From positions 1 through 27,539 of the forward strand of contig CAYVBZ010000028.1 in NCBI GenBank assembly GCA_964449835.1: 27,539 nucleotides of DNA, in the 5' to 3' direction. How positions within the stretch are numbered: position 1 is the stretch's first letter; every line of letters starts with the position of its first letter. A model generated the notes under the pieces. That model was not told where the DNA came from, ran no database searches, and saw nothing but the letters and a program-made list of their open reading frames with translations. The stretch is from JABDGC01 sp964449835 (GTDB lineage: Bacteria > Pseudomonadota > Gammaproteobacteria > DSM-16500). Both the position numbers and the translations under genes were made by a program. Positions 15,457-23,834 of this stretch are shown here, piece after piece.

Positions 15457-17191
15457 CGGAGGTTTCCTCGGCCCTCAGCGTCAGCGGGGCCACTAAATTT
15501 TCGCCCATGATGCGGACCAATTCGCTTAGGGTTGTCATGCCTTGATCGACTAAGTCCAGGCCGCTCAAAAGAAGCGGCCTAAAATGGGCGGAGCTTTGGG
15601 CCGCGCGGTTAAATTCGGCCGTGTCTTTTAAACGTAGCAGCTCGGCTAAATAGGGCGATATTTCTAAGAGCTCAAACACGCCAATTTGTCCTTTGAAGCC
15701 CGTGTTATGGCAATAAGTGCAGCCATGTCCCTCATAATAGACTTTGTCTTTTGAAGAGTAGGACTGCACTGCCTCTAACCAAACCAGCTCGGCTGCTGTA
15801 GGCGCATGGATAACAAGGCAATTTTGACAGATCCGTCTCACCAAACGCTGGGCAAGGACTGCGCGCAGGATCGTCGCGACTAAAAATCCTTCGGCGCCCA
15901 TATCCAACAGACGGACCGCTGCGCTAATGGAGTCATTGGTATGCAAGGTTGATAGAACAAAATGCCCCGTCATCGAGGCCCGTAAAGCCATCGCAACTGT
16001 CTCCGAGTCGCGTAATTCACCGACCATGATAATATCCGGATCTTGCCGCAAAACCGAGCGCAACACGCGCGAAAAACTGAGATCGATGCGTGCATTGACC
16101 TGCACTTGATTCACGCGAGGGAGACGATATTCGACCGGGTCTTCCACCGAAATAATTTTTTTCGCCGTGGTATTTAACTCGTTTAAAATTCCGTAGAGCG
16201 TCGTCGTTTTACCGCTGCCTGTAGGCCCTGTCACCAAAAATAAGCCGTTTGGCATCGTAACAATTTTGCGGACCGTGGAAAGCATCGACGCCGACAAGCC
16301 TACACGTTCAATGCCAAAACTTTCGGCAGATTGATTGAGCAAACGCATCACCACCGACTCGCCATACTGCGTTGGCATCGTGGACAAACGGACGTCGAAA
16401 TTTTGATTGCGGACCTTCATGCTAAATCGACCATCTTGCGGCAACCTTTTCTCGGTGATATTCAACCCAGCCATTAATTTCAACCGTAGGGTCAAAGCTG
16501 GCGCAACCTGTTTTTCTTTGATCATTTGTTCATGCAAAATGCCGTCGATACGCTGACGAATACGCAAGCCTTGCTCGGCTGGTTCAATATGGACATCAGA
16601 AGCATTCATACGTACAGCGTCATCGAAGATGGTCTGAAGGAGTTTGACGACCGGCGTATCGGACGCGGATAAACCAATTGAGAGTTGTTCAATGTCATAA
16701 TCACTTTTGGTTAATTCTTCCGATAGCTCTTCGGCTAATTGAACAATTTCCGTGGTATGACGATAGGTGGCGTCAATCGTTTTGATCAGATCTAATTCTC
16801 GTACCAAGGCAATATGGATAGGACATTGTAAGATCCGCGTCAATTCATCATGGGCGATTAAATTTTGCGGATCTGCCATTCCAACCAGAAGTGCCCCGCT
16901 TTCCTTGGCTAAAACAATGGCCCGCAAACTTCTGGCATTCAATTCGGGCAAAAGATGAACCAAGTCCGGGCTTAAAGTGTAATTTCTTAAATCGACAAAA
17001 GGAATTTTAAGCTGTTCTGAAAGCAGCTTGATAAGTTGGTCTTCCTGAATATAACCCAGCTTGATGAAGGTCTGTCCTAATTTTTCTCCCGTTGATTTTT
17101 GTTGAGCGACCGCTGTCTCCAATTGTTCGTGCGTAATGAGTTTCTGCTCAAGCAGCAATTTTCCGATATGGATTCGTTTATTGAGAGCCAT
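15443..17191 (-). CDS. mshE: MSHA pilus assembly ATPase MshE (GspE/PilB family)
   Basis: The 582-residue cytoplasmic hexameric ATPase drives pilus extension. The N-terminal MshEN-type domain (1-145) contains IGKLLLEQKLI and KLGQTFIKLGYI repeats. Walker A is TGPTGSGKT (321-329), the Walker B region PDIIMVGELRD (385-395), and a zinc tetracysteine motif uses C455, C458, C491 and C494. In MshE of Vibrio cholerae the MshEN domain binds cyclic di-GMP through an RLG motif. Here the first motif reads H8-I9-G10 and the later Gly is Lys17, so binding may be weakened. AAGGAAG precedes the ATG. It overlaps mshG and follows mshN by 15 bp. Confidence 0.96.
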   Translation of the reverse strand: MALNKRIHIGKLLLEQKLITHEQLETAVAQQKSTGEKLGQTFIKLGYIQEDQLIKLLSEQLKIPFVDLRNYTLSPDLVHLLPELNARSLRAIVLAKESGALLVGMADPQNLIAHDELTRILQCPIHIALVRELDLIKTIDATYRHTTEIVQLAEELSEELTKSDYDIEQLSIGLSASDTPVVKLLQTIFDDAVRMNASDVHIEPAEQGLRIRQRIDGILHEQMIKEKQVAPALTLRLKLMAGLNITEKRLPQDGRFSMKVRNQNFDVRLSTMPTQYGESVVMRLLNQSAESFGIERVGLSASMLSTVRKIVTMPNGLFLVTGPTGSGKTTTLYGILNELNTTAKKIISVEDPVEYRLPRVNQVQVNARIDLSFSRVLRSVLRQDPDIIMVGELRDSETVAMALRASMTGHFVLSTLHTNDSISAAVRLLDMGAEGFLVATILRAVLAQRLVRRICQNCLVIHAPTAAELVWLEAVQSYSSKDKVYYEGHGCTYCHNTGFKGQIGVFELLEISPYLAELLRLKDTAEFNRAAQSSAHFRPLLLSGLDLVDQGMTTLSELVRIMGENLVAPLTLRAEETSDANL

Positions 17192-17206
17192 TGTCTTCCT
17201 TTTTGA

Positions 17207-18442
17207 CTAACCCCTTAAACGCGTATTTACATACCCTCGCAATGCTGGATCAAGGTCCGAGCTATTGTCCGCTTTGGCGTAAGCTTCCATGGCTTGCGCC
17301 GTTTTACCCAAACCATCTTCGCTAACACCCAATCCCAGCCACCATACCCCTTTTTCGGGGTACAACAGCGTGAGTTGCTGGTAAATGTTTTCAGCGGTAG
17401 AAAATTCTCCAAGACGCTGATACAAAGCTGCGATGAAAGAATAATATTCCGGATAAGCTCTGATAGCCGGCGGCGCTTTTTTCAATAAATCGAGTGCTTG
17501 GTTAATCTTTCCCGCTTCTACTAAAAGACGCGCTTTGATTTGAACGAAAGGCGGATAATCCGGCTGCAACTGAAGTCCCCTTGCCAACAGGTCTTTGGCT
17601 TTATTATGCTGTCCTTCCCGCATGAGTAAACTAATTAAAGTTTCTCGTGTCTCGAGATCACCTGGGTCTTTTTGGACTAAAGCCACTAAGCGATGAATCG
17701 CAGAAGGCACTTGACCGCTTTGCGCCATTTCCACGGCCTCCTGATATTGTTCCTCACGGGAAGAGGGCAGCGCCACTTTCTTTAATTGCGGAACTTCCGG
17801 ACTTAACACAACTGGCGTTTGCCTCATGAGTTCCACTTGTAGTTCTGCGTCTTTGTTTTTTTTGTTTAACTCTGCCTTCATTAATTTGGCATCGGGTTTT
17901 AACATGAAAATAACAACTAGTTTACCGTTTTTATCAGAAGTGATTTTCAACTTGCTAATGGCGCTGTGTGTATAATCTAAGGACGGTGGGTTTATGCTTA
18001 AGCGCGTATTTTTGAGGGTCAAGATAATACTATGCACCCAAGGATCGGAATCAACTTGATAAAACACCTCATGGTCCAATAAAAAATGCAAAGTAGTCAG
18101 CTGGTCTTGGACTTGCATGGTAATGCCCGTTAAAGCCACTGCGGGGCTTGGCGCAGGAAACTGCTGAGCGACAGGCAGCGGCGTGGTCTTGACACTCTTC
18201 TGGGAAAGGCTTGGACTTTGGGCGGGGCGGGCCTGAATAAACGAGTGCTGACGAAAATAATACGTCAGGTTCCATAACCACACTAAAATAAGTGCAATAA
18301 GAGCAAGTTGAAGCCAGTAGGTTTTTTTTCTGGGTTTCTCTCTTCCTGAAGCCGATTGCAAGCCCGAGAGCACAGCTTCCGGTTGAACAGCTTTGACGGC
18401 GCGTTTTTCCAAATCCTTTAACATTTGATTGATCAGACTCAT
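17207..18442 (-). CDS. mshN: MSHA biogenesis protein MshN (TPR protein)
   Basis: The 411-residue single-pass inner-membrane protein has a short cytoplasmic N-terminus beginning MSLINQMLKDLEKR, the typical MshN opening. A transmembrane helix is at about 42-62, then a Pro/Ser/Gln-rich linker, a beta-rich region (about 108-200), and a C-terminal array of TPR-like helix pairs (about 225-400; QKDPGDLETRETLISLLMRE, LQLQPDYPPFVQIKARLLVE). TPRs probably hold the secretin or pilotin in the periplasm. I use the ATG at 18442 rather than the TTG at 18445, because AAGGG is then about 7 bases away. It lies 12 bp after mshM. Confidence 0.9.
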   Translation of the reverse strand: MSLINQMLKDLEKRAVKAVQPEAVLSGLQSASGREKPRKKTYWLQLALIALILVWLWNLTYYFRQHSFIQARPAQSPSLSQKSVKTTPLPVAQQFPAPSPAVALTGITMQVQDQLTTLHFLLDHEVFYQVDSDPWVHSIILTLKNTRLSINPPSLDYTHSAISKLKITSDKNGKLVVIFMLKPDAKLMKAELNKKNKDAELQVELMRQTPVVLSPEVPQLKKVALPSSREEQYQEAVEMAQSGQVPSAIHRLVALVQKDPGDLETRETLISLLMREGQHNKAKDLLARGLQLQPDYPPFVQIKARLLVEAGKINQALDLLKKAPPAIRAYPEYYSFIAALYQRLGEFSTAENIYQQLTLLYPEKGVWWLGLGVSEDGLGKTAQAMEAYAKADNSSDLDPALRGYVNTRLRG

Positions 18443-18454
18443 CAAAGGACCCTT

Positions 18455-19348
18455 TTAAGCGATGATAATCAAGGCTAAACCCGCCACCAGTCCGACGCCA
18501 ATAACTAGCGTCAAATAAAAACGGCCGTGGGCCGAAAAAGTAGCGGCTTCCGTGTCATACGCCGCCAGTTTCAGCATCTTATGCGTAATCACATTTTCAC
18601 CGCGTCCATAGGCGATCAACAAAGCTTTATGGCATAGCACATTAATGATGCGCGGTACGCCCCGGCTGGTTTTATAGAGCATGTTTCTTGCTTTTTTGGT
18701 GAACAAAATGCCGTAGGTATAACCGGCAACGGCCAAACGATGGAAGAGGTAGGTGTCCAATTCTTCGCGCGTTAATAACGACAAATAATAGGAAAAAGTA
18801 ATACGCTGTTTGAGTTGACGGAATTGCGGCAATTTTAAGTGATCATCCAATTCGGGTTGTCCAAATAAAACCACTTGTAAAAGCTTGGTTGTTTCCGTTT
18901 CCAAGTTGGTCAGCAAGCGCACAGCTTCCAAGCTTTCCAGCGGGATGGCCTGGGCCTCATCTAGAATAAGAACCACCTTTTTTCCTGCGGCGTGTAATTC
19001 CACTAAACGATTATTAATCACGCCTAAGAGTTCATGTTGGTCCTGCAAAAGTTCAGGCTGGATCCCTAATTCCCGCGCAAAAGCGCAGCGCAGTTCCACC
19101 GGGCCCAAATCTGGATTTGGAATATAAGCGGTGAAAAACTGGTTCTCCAGACTGGTGAGCAATTTTCGACAGAGCAGGGTTTTTCCCGCTCCCACTTCAC
19201 CGATAATCTTGATGAATCCCTCCCCACTCCTTAAGCAAAATAACAGCGTGTTCAACGCTTCTTGATGGCTTTTTAATTGACAATAAAATTCAACGTTCGG
19301 GGTCAAGGCAAAGGGCAGATCTCTAAATTTAAAATGATCGAGATACAT
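18455..19348 (-). CDS. mshM: MSHA biogenesis AAA ATPase MshM (ExeA/GspA-like)
   Basis: The 297-residue protein belongs to the ExeA family, which helps place secretins, probably by engaging peptidoglycan. Walker A is GEVGAGKT (50-57) and Walker B is VVLILDEAQ (125-133). The lid region NVLCHKALLIAYGRG is conserved in MshM/ExeA. A C-terminal hydrophobic helix (about 275-297) anchors it in the inner membrane. There is no periplasmic peptidoglycan-binding domain, unlike ExeA, which is normal for MshM. A GGGG-containing ribosome site precedes the ATG. It lies 20 bp after mshL in the operon. Confidence 0.92.
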   Translation of the reverse strand: MYLDHFKFRDLPFALTPNVEFYCQLKSHQEALNTLLFCLRSGEGFIKIIGEVGAGKTLLCRKLLTSLENQFFTAYIPNPDLGPVELRCAFARELGIQPELLQDQHELLGVINNRLVELHAAGKKVVLILDEAQAIPLESLEAVRLLTNLETETTKLLQVVLFGQPELDDHLKLPQFRQLKQRITFSYYLSLLTREELDTYLFHRLAVAGYTYGILFTKKARNMLYKTSRGVPRIINVLCHKALLIAYGRGENVITHKMLKLAAYDTEAATFSAHGRFYLTLVIGVGLVAGLALIIIA

Positions 19349-19368
19349 CGTTTACCCCTTCTAATTGA

Positions 19369-21138
19369 CTATCCAGTATTTCGTCTATAGCAAGCCGTAC
19401 CACTGCAGTGAAAATCTTCCTTTTCCGCTTCCGAGCCAAAAGTTTCCGGAAGACTGCTGGTATGAAAGCCACGGTCTAATTTTTCAAAATGACTTTCCGC
19501 TTCATCCAGTTGATCACCCCAAGTGCGATTGTCCACAATGATCGGCCGCAATAAAATCACAAGCTCGGATTTTTCCGCAATTTGCTCGGTCCGTCTGAAA
19601 AATGGCCCAATCCCTGGCAGACGAGACAAGAAGGGGACCCCAGCAACCTGCTCTTGCATATTATTCTGCATTAAGCCACCGATCACAACAATTTGACCAC
19701 TCTTGGCCCGCACCACATTGTCTGATTCCCGAATCGTGCTTTGGGCTAAAGGCAAGGTAAAAGTATTATTTGAGGAGGCAACACCAGGCGTTGCCGACGG
19801 TGTGGTTCCTAAGACAATATTTTTTTGCTGTTCTGTGACCTTACTAATAGTGGGGTGAATATGCAAAATCACGCTTTTTTCCTGACTCACTTGCGGTGTT
19901 ACATCCAAAGTAATGCCAGAGAAGAATGGCGTTAGGTCTACATTTTCCGAAGGCAGCGTATTGGTCCCAACAATCGTATTTGAGGTCGAAACACCGGTCA
20001 CATAAAAGGAATCACTGCCGACTTTAATGATGGCCTTTTGATTGTTGACTGTAGAAAGGCGTGGACTAGATAAGATCTGGACATTCCCTTGCATCTGCAG
20101 CATTCTAATTAAAGTACCGAAGTTGCCATAGACACTCAAGGTAAAGAGGCTGTTAAAATCATTCAGATTAAAATCGAGGCCGGCCAGGCTCTGTGTGCTT
20201 TGCTGCCCTAATCCTCCATTTCCTGCAGCAATTCGGCCAAACAAGTTCCAATCAATCCCGGCTTGAAACTCGTCATTCAGCTGCACTTCTAAAATTTTAG
20301 CTTCCAGGATAACCTGACGGTTCATAGTATTTTGGATACGATCTAAATAGCGGGCCACTTGATGCAATTCAGTTGGCAAAGCATGGACAATCACAAGGCC
20401 GCCTTGGGCATTCACGACCACAGAGCGCCCCTCCTTTGAGCCAACCATTGCTCTCAGCGTTAGGTCGAGATCACGCCAGAAATCCATTTTGGAGCGAGTA
20501 TCAATACTACTTCCTGATGTTTTTTCAGGCGAGGCCACAACCGGTGTCGATATGTTGCCATTGATACTGCTGCCAGTGATTTTTTCACTAATTTGGCCGG
20601 AGGATAAGTCTGTATAGGATTTTCCAATCCGTTTGACATTCAGATAATTCACCGTAAACATTTGCGTGGCCAGTTCCTGGGGCAAAACCTCATAGCCGTA
20701 AGCCGTGTGGCGATATTCATAGCCGTACACATCGCGCACAATTTCCATGACCTGCTGGATTGTCACGTTCTTCAGTTTTAAAGAAATTTCTCCGGACACT
20801 TTGGGGTTGACCACCATGTTATAATGTGTCCCTTCGACCAAACCCATAAAAAAGGCCTTCGCCGGCATTTTATTGGTGCTCACATCGAAGTGTTTTTCTG
20901 ACCGTCTTTCATGAGACCGAAGTTGTGAAGAAAGTGGTGGCAGCAACCCTTGGCTCACGGCGGTAGGTAAATTGATGTTTTGTCGCGCAATGGCGCGGTC
21001 GTGGCGGCTATCCTGATTCAGGTCAGCACGAATTTCATCGATAGAGGTGGGCTTGCGCGGGGGCTTTGGCGTTGTACAGGCAGAAAAAAATAAGACCAGC
21101 AGGAACAAAAAGAAACATCCATTTTTTGATATTCGCAT
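19369..21138 (-). CDS. mshL: MSHA outer-membrane secretin MshL
   Basis: This 589-residue lipoprotein secretin is the pore through which the pilus leaves the cell. The N-terminal signal ends in a lipobox-like FFSAC with Cys21. A secretin/TonB short N-terminal (STN) domain is at about 105-155 (GEISLKLKNVTIQQVMEIV). Serine/Gly-rich and N-domain regions follow, then the secretin core. Its conserved stretch runs over about 490-555, including IVVIGGLMQNN, VPFLSRLPGIGPFFRRTE and ELVILLRPIIVDN. A tail of about 35 residues follows the core and contains two Cys (HCSGTACYRR). AAGG precedes the ATG. It is followed by mshM after 20 bp. Confidence 0.95.
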   Translation of the reverse strand: MRISKNGCFFLFLLVLFFSACTTPKPPRKPTSIDEIRADLNQDSRHDRAIARQNINLPTAVSQGLLPPLSSQLRSHERRSEKHFDVSTNKMPAKAFFMGLVEGTHYNMVVNPKVSGEISLKLKNVTIQQVMEIVRDVYGYEYRHTAYGYEVLPQELATQMFTVNYLNVKRIGKSYTDLSSGQISEKITGSSINGNISTPVVASPEKTSGSSIDTRSKMDFWRDLDLTLRAMVGSKEGRSVVVNAQGGLVIVHALPTELHQVARYLDRIQNTMNRQVILEAKILEVQLNDEFQAGIDWNLFGRIAAGNGGLGQQSTQSLAGLDFNLNDFNSLFTLSVYGNFGTLIRMLQMQGNVQILSSPRLSTVNNQKAIIKVGSDSFYVTGVSTSNTIVGTNTLPSENVDLTPFFSGITLDVTPQVSQEKSVILHIHPTISKVTEQQKNIVLGTTPSATPGVASSNNTFTLPLAQSTIRESDNVVRAKSGQIVVIGGLMQNNMQEQVAGVPFLSRLPGIGPFFRRTEQIAEKSELVILLRPIIVDNRTWGDQLDEAESHFEKLDRGFHTSSLPETFGSEAEKEDFHCSGTACYRRNTG

Positions 21139-21152
21139 AACGCGCCTTTTCC

Positions 21153-21482
21153 CTAGGTCAGCCCCGCAACCGGCTTTTTAATCCTTTGATTTAAAAACAA
21201 GATCATTTTACCATCTGGCCCTTCTAGATGCACGGTATTCGGGGTAATCTTGACGACCTTGAACCCTGACACCTCACTGCCCAAATAAAGTGTATTTCCA
21301 TTAAAAATAGCCATCTTCCGACCCTTTGAAATAATGATGGCTTGCAGCTCCCAAACCGGCACCTGCACGCGCGTTGCCTGCTCTTCACTAATTGCAGGCT
21401 GCGTCGGATCGCGCATACTGGCTAGGGCTTTATGAGCGAAGAGCAGACAAAACAGGATTAAAACACAGGGAAGCCTCGCCAT
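21153..21482 (-). CDS. mshK: MSHA biogenesis protein MshK
   Basis: The 109-residue periplasmic protein has a signal peptide (about residues 1-21, ending HKALA). The opening MRDPTQPA after cleavage matches the DPTxP start of MshK proteins. The rest is a small beta domain (SKGRKMAIFNGNTLYLGSEV, TVHLEGPDG) like the PilP/GspC homology region, which links the inner-membrane complex to the secretin. AAGGA lies 7 bases before the ATG. It sits between mshJ (3-bp gap) and mshL (14-bp gap), its usual place. Confidence 0.87.
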   Translation of the reverse strand: MARLPCVLILFCLLFAHKALASMRDPTQPAISEEQATRVQVPVWELQAIIISKGRKMAIFNGNTLYLGSEVSGFKVVKITPNTVHLEGPDGKMILFLNQRIKKPVAGLT

Positions 21483-21485
21483 AAG

Positions 21486-22145
21486 CTAATCCTTTCGATT
21501 ACTTAACACATAAAAACGTGCCACGACCTTTGCCTCCGGATAAGTGAGGACTTGATAGTCCAAATGGTCCCAGTAAAGATGCCAAGGCAGCTTCTCCAGA
21601 TGATTTAAAAAGGCCATGGTATTAAAATAAGACCCACGAAATTCAAGTTCCATTAGATGTTTGTCCACTTTGCGAAAATCATAAAAAGTCTTGTCTTGAC
21701 CTCCTGCAGAAGGAAGCCAAGGTTCCCGAAAGGAAGTCTTCAAGCTAATCAAAATGACCTCGGCCTGCTGCGCGATGATATCGTTGGTGACTTGAGACAG
21801 CGACTGGACCTTCACAAAACTCCGCTCCAAGCGTTTCAATTCCTCCCCGACCAGCTGATACTGGAGGTTAAGCTGATGTTTTTTTTGCAAATTCTGTGTA
21901 AAAGAAGAGCTCGCAATGATTTGCCGGATGGCATTTAAATTTTGTTCTTGCGTCTGAAGTCGTCTCATCCCTTCCTCTTGCTGTTGCTGCAAAAAGTCAC
22001 GCTGCCTTTGTAGAGGCCCTTCAAAAATCAAATGCCAAATGCCATAGAAAAAGACCAGTCCCACTAAAAAAAATAAGAGGCTTTCGCGTGGATTTCGTTT
22101 GTCCAGCCATTCTCGAAAGCTTTCTATTTCAAGTTGTTTTTTCAC
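21486..22145 (-). CDS. mshJ: MSHA biogenesis protein MshJ (PilO-like)
   Basis: The 219-residue bitopic inner-membrane protein has a cytoplasmic start, a transmembrane helix at about 22-40 and a long coiled coil at about 44-110 (QRQRDFLQQQQEEGMRRLQ). The C-terminal ferredoxin-like domain includes GSYFNTMAFLNHLEKLPWHL, a hallmark of PilO/GspM/MshJ. It pairs with the PilN-like MshI2 to build the alignment subcomplex. The start is GTG with AAAGG upstream, and the gene overlaps mshI2 by 17 bp, indicating coupled translation. Confidence 0.9.
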   Translation of the reverse strand: MKKQLEIESFREWLDKRNPRESLLFFLVGLVFFYGIWHLIFEGPLQRQRDFLQQQQEEGMRRLQTQEQNLNAIRQIIASSSFTQNLQKKHQLNLQYQLVGEELKRLERSFVKVQSLSQVTNDIIAQQAEVILISLKTSFREPWLPSAGGQDKTFYDFRKVDKHLMELEFRGSYFNTMAFLNHLEKLPWHLYWDHLDYQVLTYPEAKVVARFYVLSNRKD

Positions 22146-22725
22146 TGTTCACCTTTGATGAAATAGTAAAAGCATAAAGGACGTCCTGATGAAGCTGCGC
22201 CTTGTTAACTTCTCTTAATTGAAAATTAAGACCGCTAAATTCTTTCTGTAAGGTTAATTGGTTCATAAATTGTTGGATCGCATTCGAGTCCAGCGCGTAA
22301 CCCTTTAAAGTGAGATCTCGTGGACCCATTTCAACTTGAATATCAAGGAGCCAAAGATTCGGCACCGCGGCCCTTGCGACACCTAGAAGATAAGTCGAGA
22401 AATTCTGGTTTTGGGACAACAAATTAAAAACACTGTTTTTCTGCTCAAGTTCTCCCTGTAATATCTTGAGCGAACTTTCCATGTCCTTGAGATCCAACAT
22501 AGGGTATTGCGCATGAATTTGATCCAAGCTTCGTTCAACCTGACTTAAAGCCAAGGTTGTGTTATCCACTTGGATGCGTTCCTTATGTTCTTCCCACAAG
22601 TCCCCTATAAAATGTAAAACCAGCAACACGAAAAAAATGCCATAGGCGAGGACCATGCGTTGAAAGGTCAGGACCGATTTTTTCTGCGCCGGCAATAAAA
22701 GATAAAGATTAATTTCCTGTTGCAT
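22129..22725 (-). CDS. MSHA biogenesis protein MshI2 (PilN-like)
   Basis: The 198-residue protein starts at ATG 22725 (MQQEINLYLLLP, the INLYLPE-like opening of PilN/MshI2 that contacts the PilM-like partner). A longer frame to 22779 runs into mshI and is rejected. A transmembrane helix is at about 23-40, a coiled coil at about 45-95, and then a PilN-type alpha/beta domain (NLWLLDIQVEMG, NAIQQFMNQLTLQKEFSGL). It overlaps mshI by 17 bp and mshJ by 17 bp, so the three subunits are probably made in step. Confidence 0.88.
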   Translation of the reverse strand: MQQEINLYLLLPAQKKSVLTFQRMVLAYGIFFVLLVLHFIGDLWEEHKERIQVDNTTLALSQVERSLDQIHAQYPMLDLKDMESSLKILQGELEQKNSVFNLLSQNQNFSTYLLGVARAAVPNLWLLDIQVEMGPRDLTLKGYALDSNAIQQFMNQLTLQKEFSGLNFQLREVNKAQLHQDVLYAFTISSKVNSEKTT

Positions 22726-23743
22726 GGCCCTGTTCCCATTCTCGCAAAATGCCGCCCAAAAGCGGTAAAAAATAACCATCCTGTTTAAGATCTACAGACG
22801 TCAGATTTTGAAAATATTGATTCAAGTTGATTTTGCCGATAGAAAGATTCAAGCGTTGCGACAAGAGCGCGGCAAGGTCGGCGGAACAAGGCGCGGCTGT
22901 CTCTAAAAAGATTCGCACGGGCTCCGGCTGCCGCCATTGGCTTTGGTAATAGTCAAATGAGCGCTGCAAATCCAGCGCGGCCACATTCACCACTTGATCT
23001 AAAGCGTCCTTACTTTCAGGGTGAGACAAAGCAGATAGAACGGAGCGAAGACCAAAATCCAACTGGCGGGTAAAATAAAGTTGATGCTGGCTGGTCACGA
23101 TCAAGAGACTTTTTTCTTCTTGGAGATAGACTAGGGCCGAGCTTTTTTCATCCTTTTCATAAAGGGAAGTGAGGTTGCGTAAGCTCAATTCGGGAATGTC
23201 GATGGTCGTGAGCTTTAAACCACTGGTCGTAATTTGTTCAGCGATCGGATTGATAATGCTGAGCCGGGCGACAACCAACATAATCATCGCCAAAGACGTC
23301 GGAGATTTTGTTTGCGGCAATGGAAAGCTGTCTATAACCGCATCATCTTTTGGAAAATGCAGTAAATCTTTAATCTTCCAGCGTATGGCGCCTTGAAACT
23401 CGCCGGGGGCGACCGGCAAAGCTTCTGTTTGCATCAGCTGATAGTGCTCGGGGCCAAGGACCCAAGAACAGCGAACGCCTTTTAATCCCTGACCTTGCAC
23501 AAGACTCGATAAAATGGCTTTGAGATCTTTGAGGCCAGTATAATTAAAACTTTGAAGCTCAAGGATTTTCGGTAATTTATCTGTTTTGCGCACATGTAAG
23601 AAATGGATTTTTTCACGGTCCACGCTGAGAGAGCAACGATCTGGAGAAAAAACAGTGCTCTGGACGGGCATCAAGCTATGATACCAATCCTTGAATTTTT
23701 TGCTCGCTCCTTTTTCCAGAAACTCTTTTGCTTCCTTTAGCAT
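22709..23743 (-). CDS. mshI: MSHA biogenesis protein MshI (PilM-like actin fold)
   Basis: This 344-residue cytoplasmic protein resembles PilM/MshI, with an actin-like two-lobed fold. Visible pieces are WVLGPEHYQLMQTEALPVAP, AIRWKIKDLLHFPKDDAVID (the MshI/PilM helix-rich segment) and a C-terminal SFDYYQSQW segment. I chose the ATG at 23743 because GGGAAGG lies about 8 bases upstream. A GTG at 23767 also opens the frame. It is the first gene of the long msh operon and is divergent from the TSUP permease over 91 bp. It would bind the MshI2 N-terminus and link to MshE. Confidence 0.88.
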   Translation of the reverse strand: MLKEAKEFLEKGASKKFKDWYHSLMPVQSTVFSPDRCSLSVDREKIHFLHVRKTDKLPKILELQSFNYTGLKDLKAILSSLVQGQGLKGVRCSWVLGPEHYQLMQTEALPVAPGEFQGAIRWKIKDLLHFPKDDAVIDSFPLPQTKSPTSLAMIMLVVARLSIINPIAEQITTSGLKLTTIDIPELSLRNLTSLYEKDEKSSALVYLQEEKSLLIVTSQHQLYFTRQLDFGLRSVLSALSHPESKDALDQVVNVAALDLQRSFDYYQSQWRQPEPVRIFLETAAPCSADLAALLSQRLNLSIGKINLNQYFQNLTSVDLKQDGYFLPLLGGILREWEQGHATGN

Positions 23744-23799
23744 AGACTGGACCTTCCCTTTTCCCACTTTAAATCATTTTCTTATAAAAAGCTGTAACC

Positions 23800-23827
23800 T
23801 TGACCCGCATAAAATCAATGTTACAGT
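23800..23827 (+). promoter_or_regulatory. Possible promoter of TSUP/DUF1634 pair
   Basis: TTGACC (23800-23805) and TACAGT (23822-23827) are separated by 16 bases, matching consensus 5/6 and 4/6. Initiation about 7 bases downstream would fall at the ATG (23835), giving a nearly leaderless message, which fits the missing ribosome site. Prediction only. Confidence 0.35.
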
Positions 23828-23834
23828 ATTCATT

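Noticed and set aside
23691..23834. Longer N-terminus for the TSUP permease
   Set aside because: It would overlap the start of mshI on the other strand and adds residues unlike the family; the membrane protein begins naturally at 23835.
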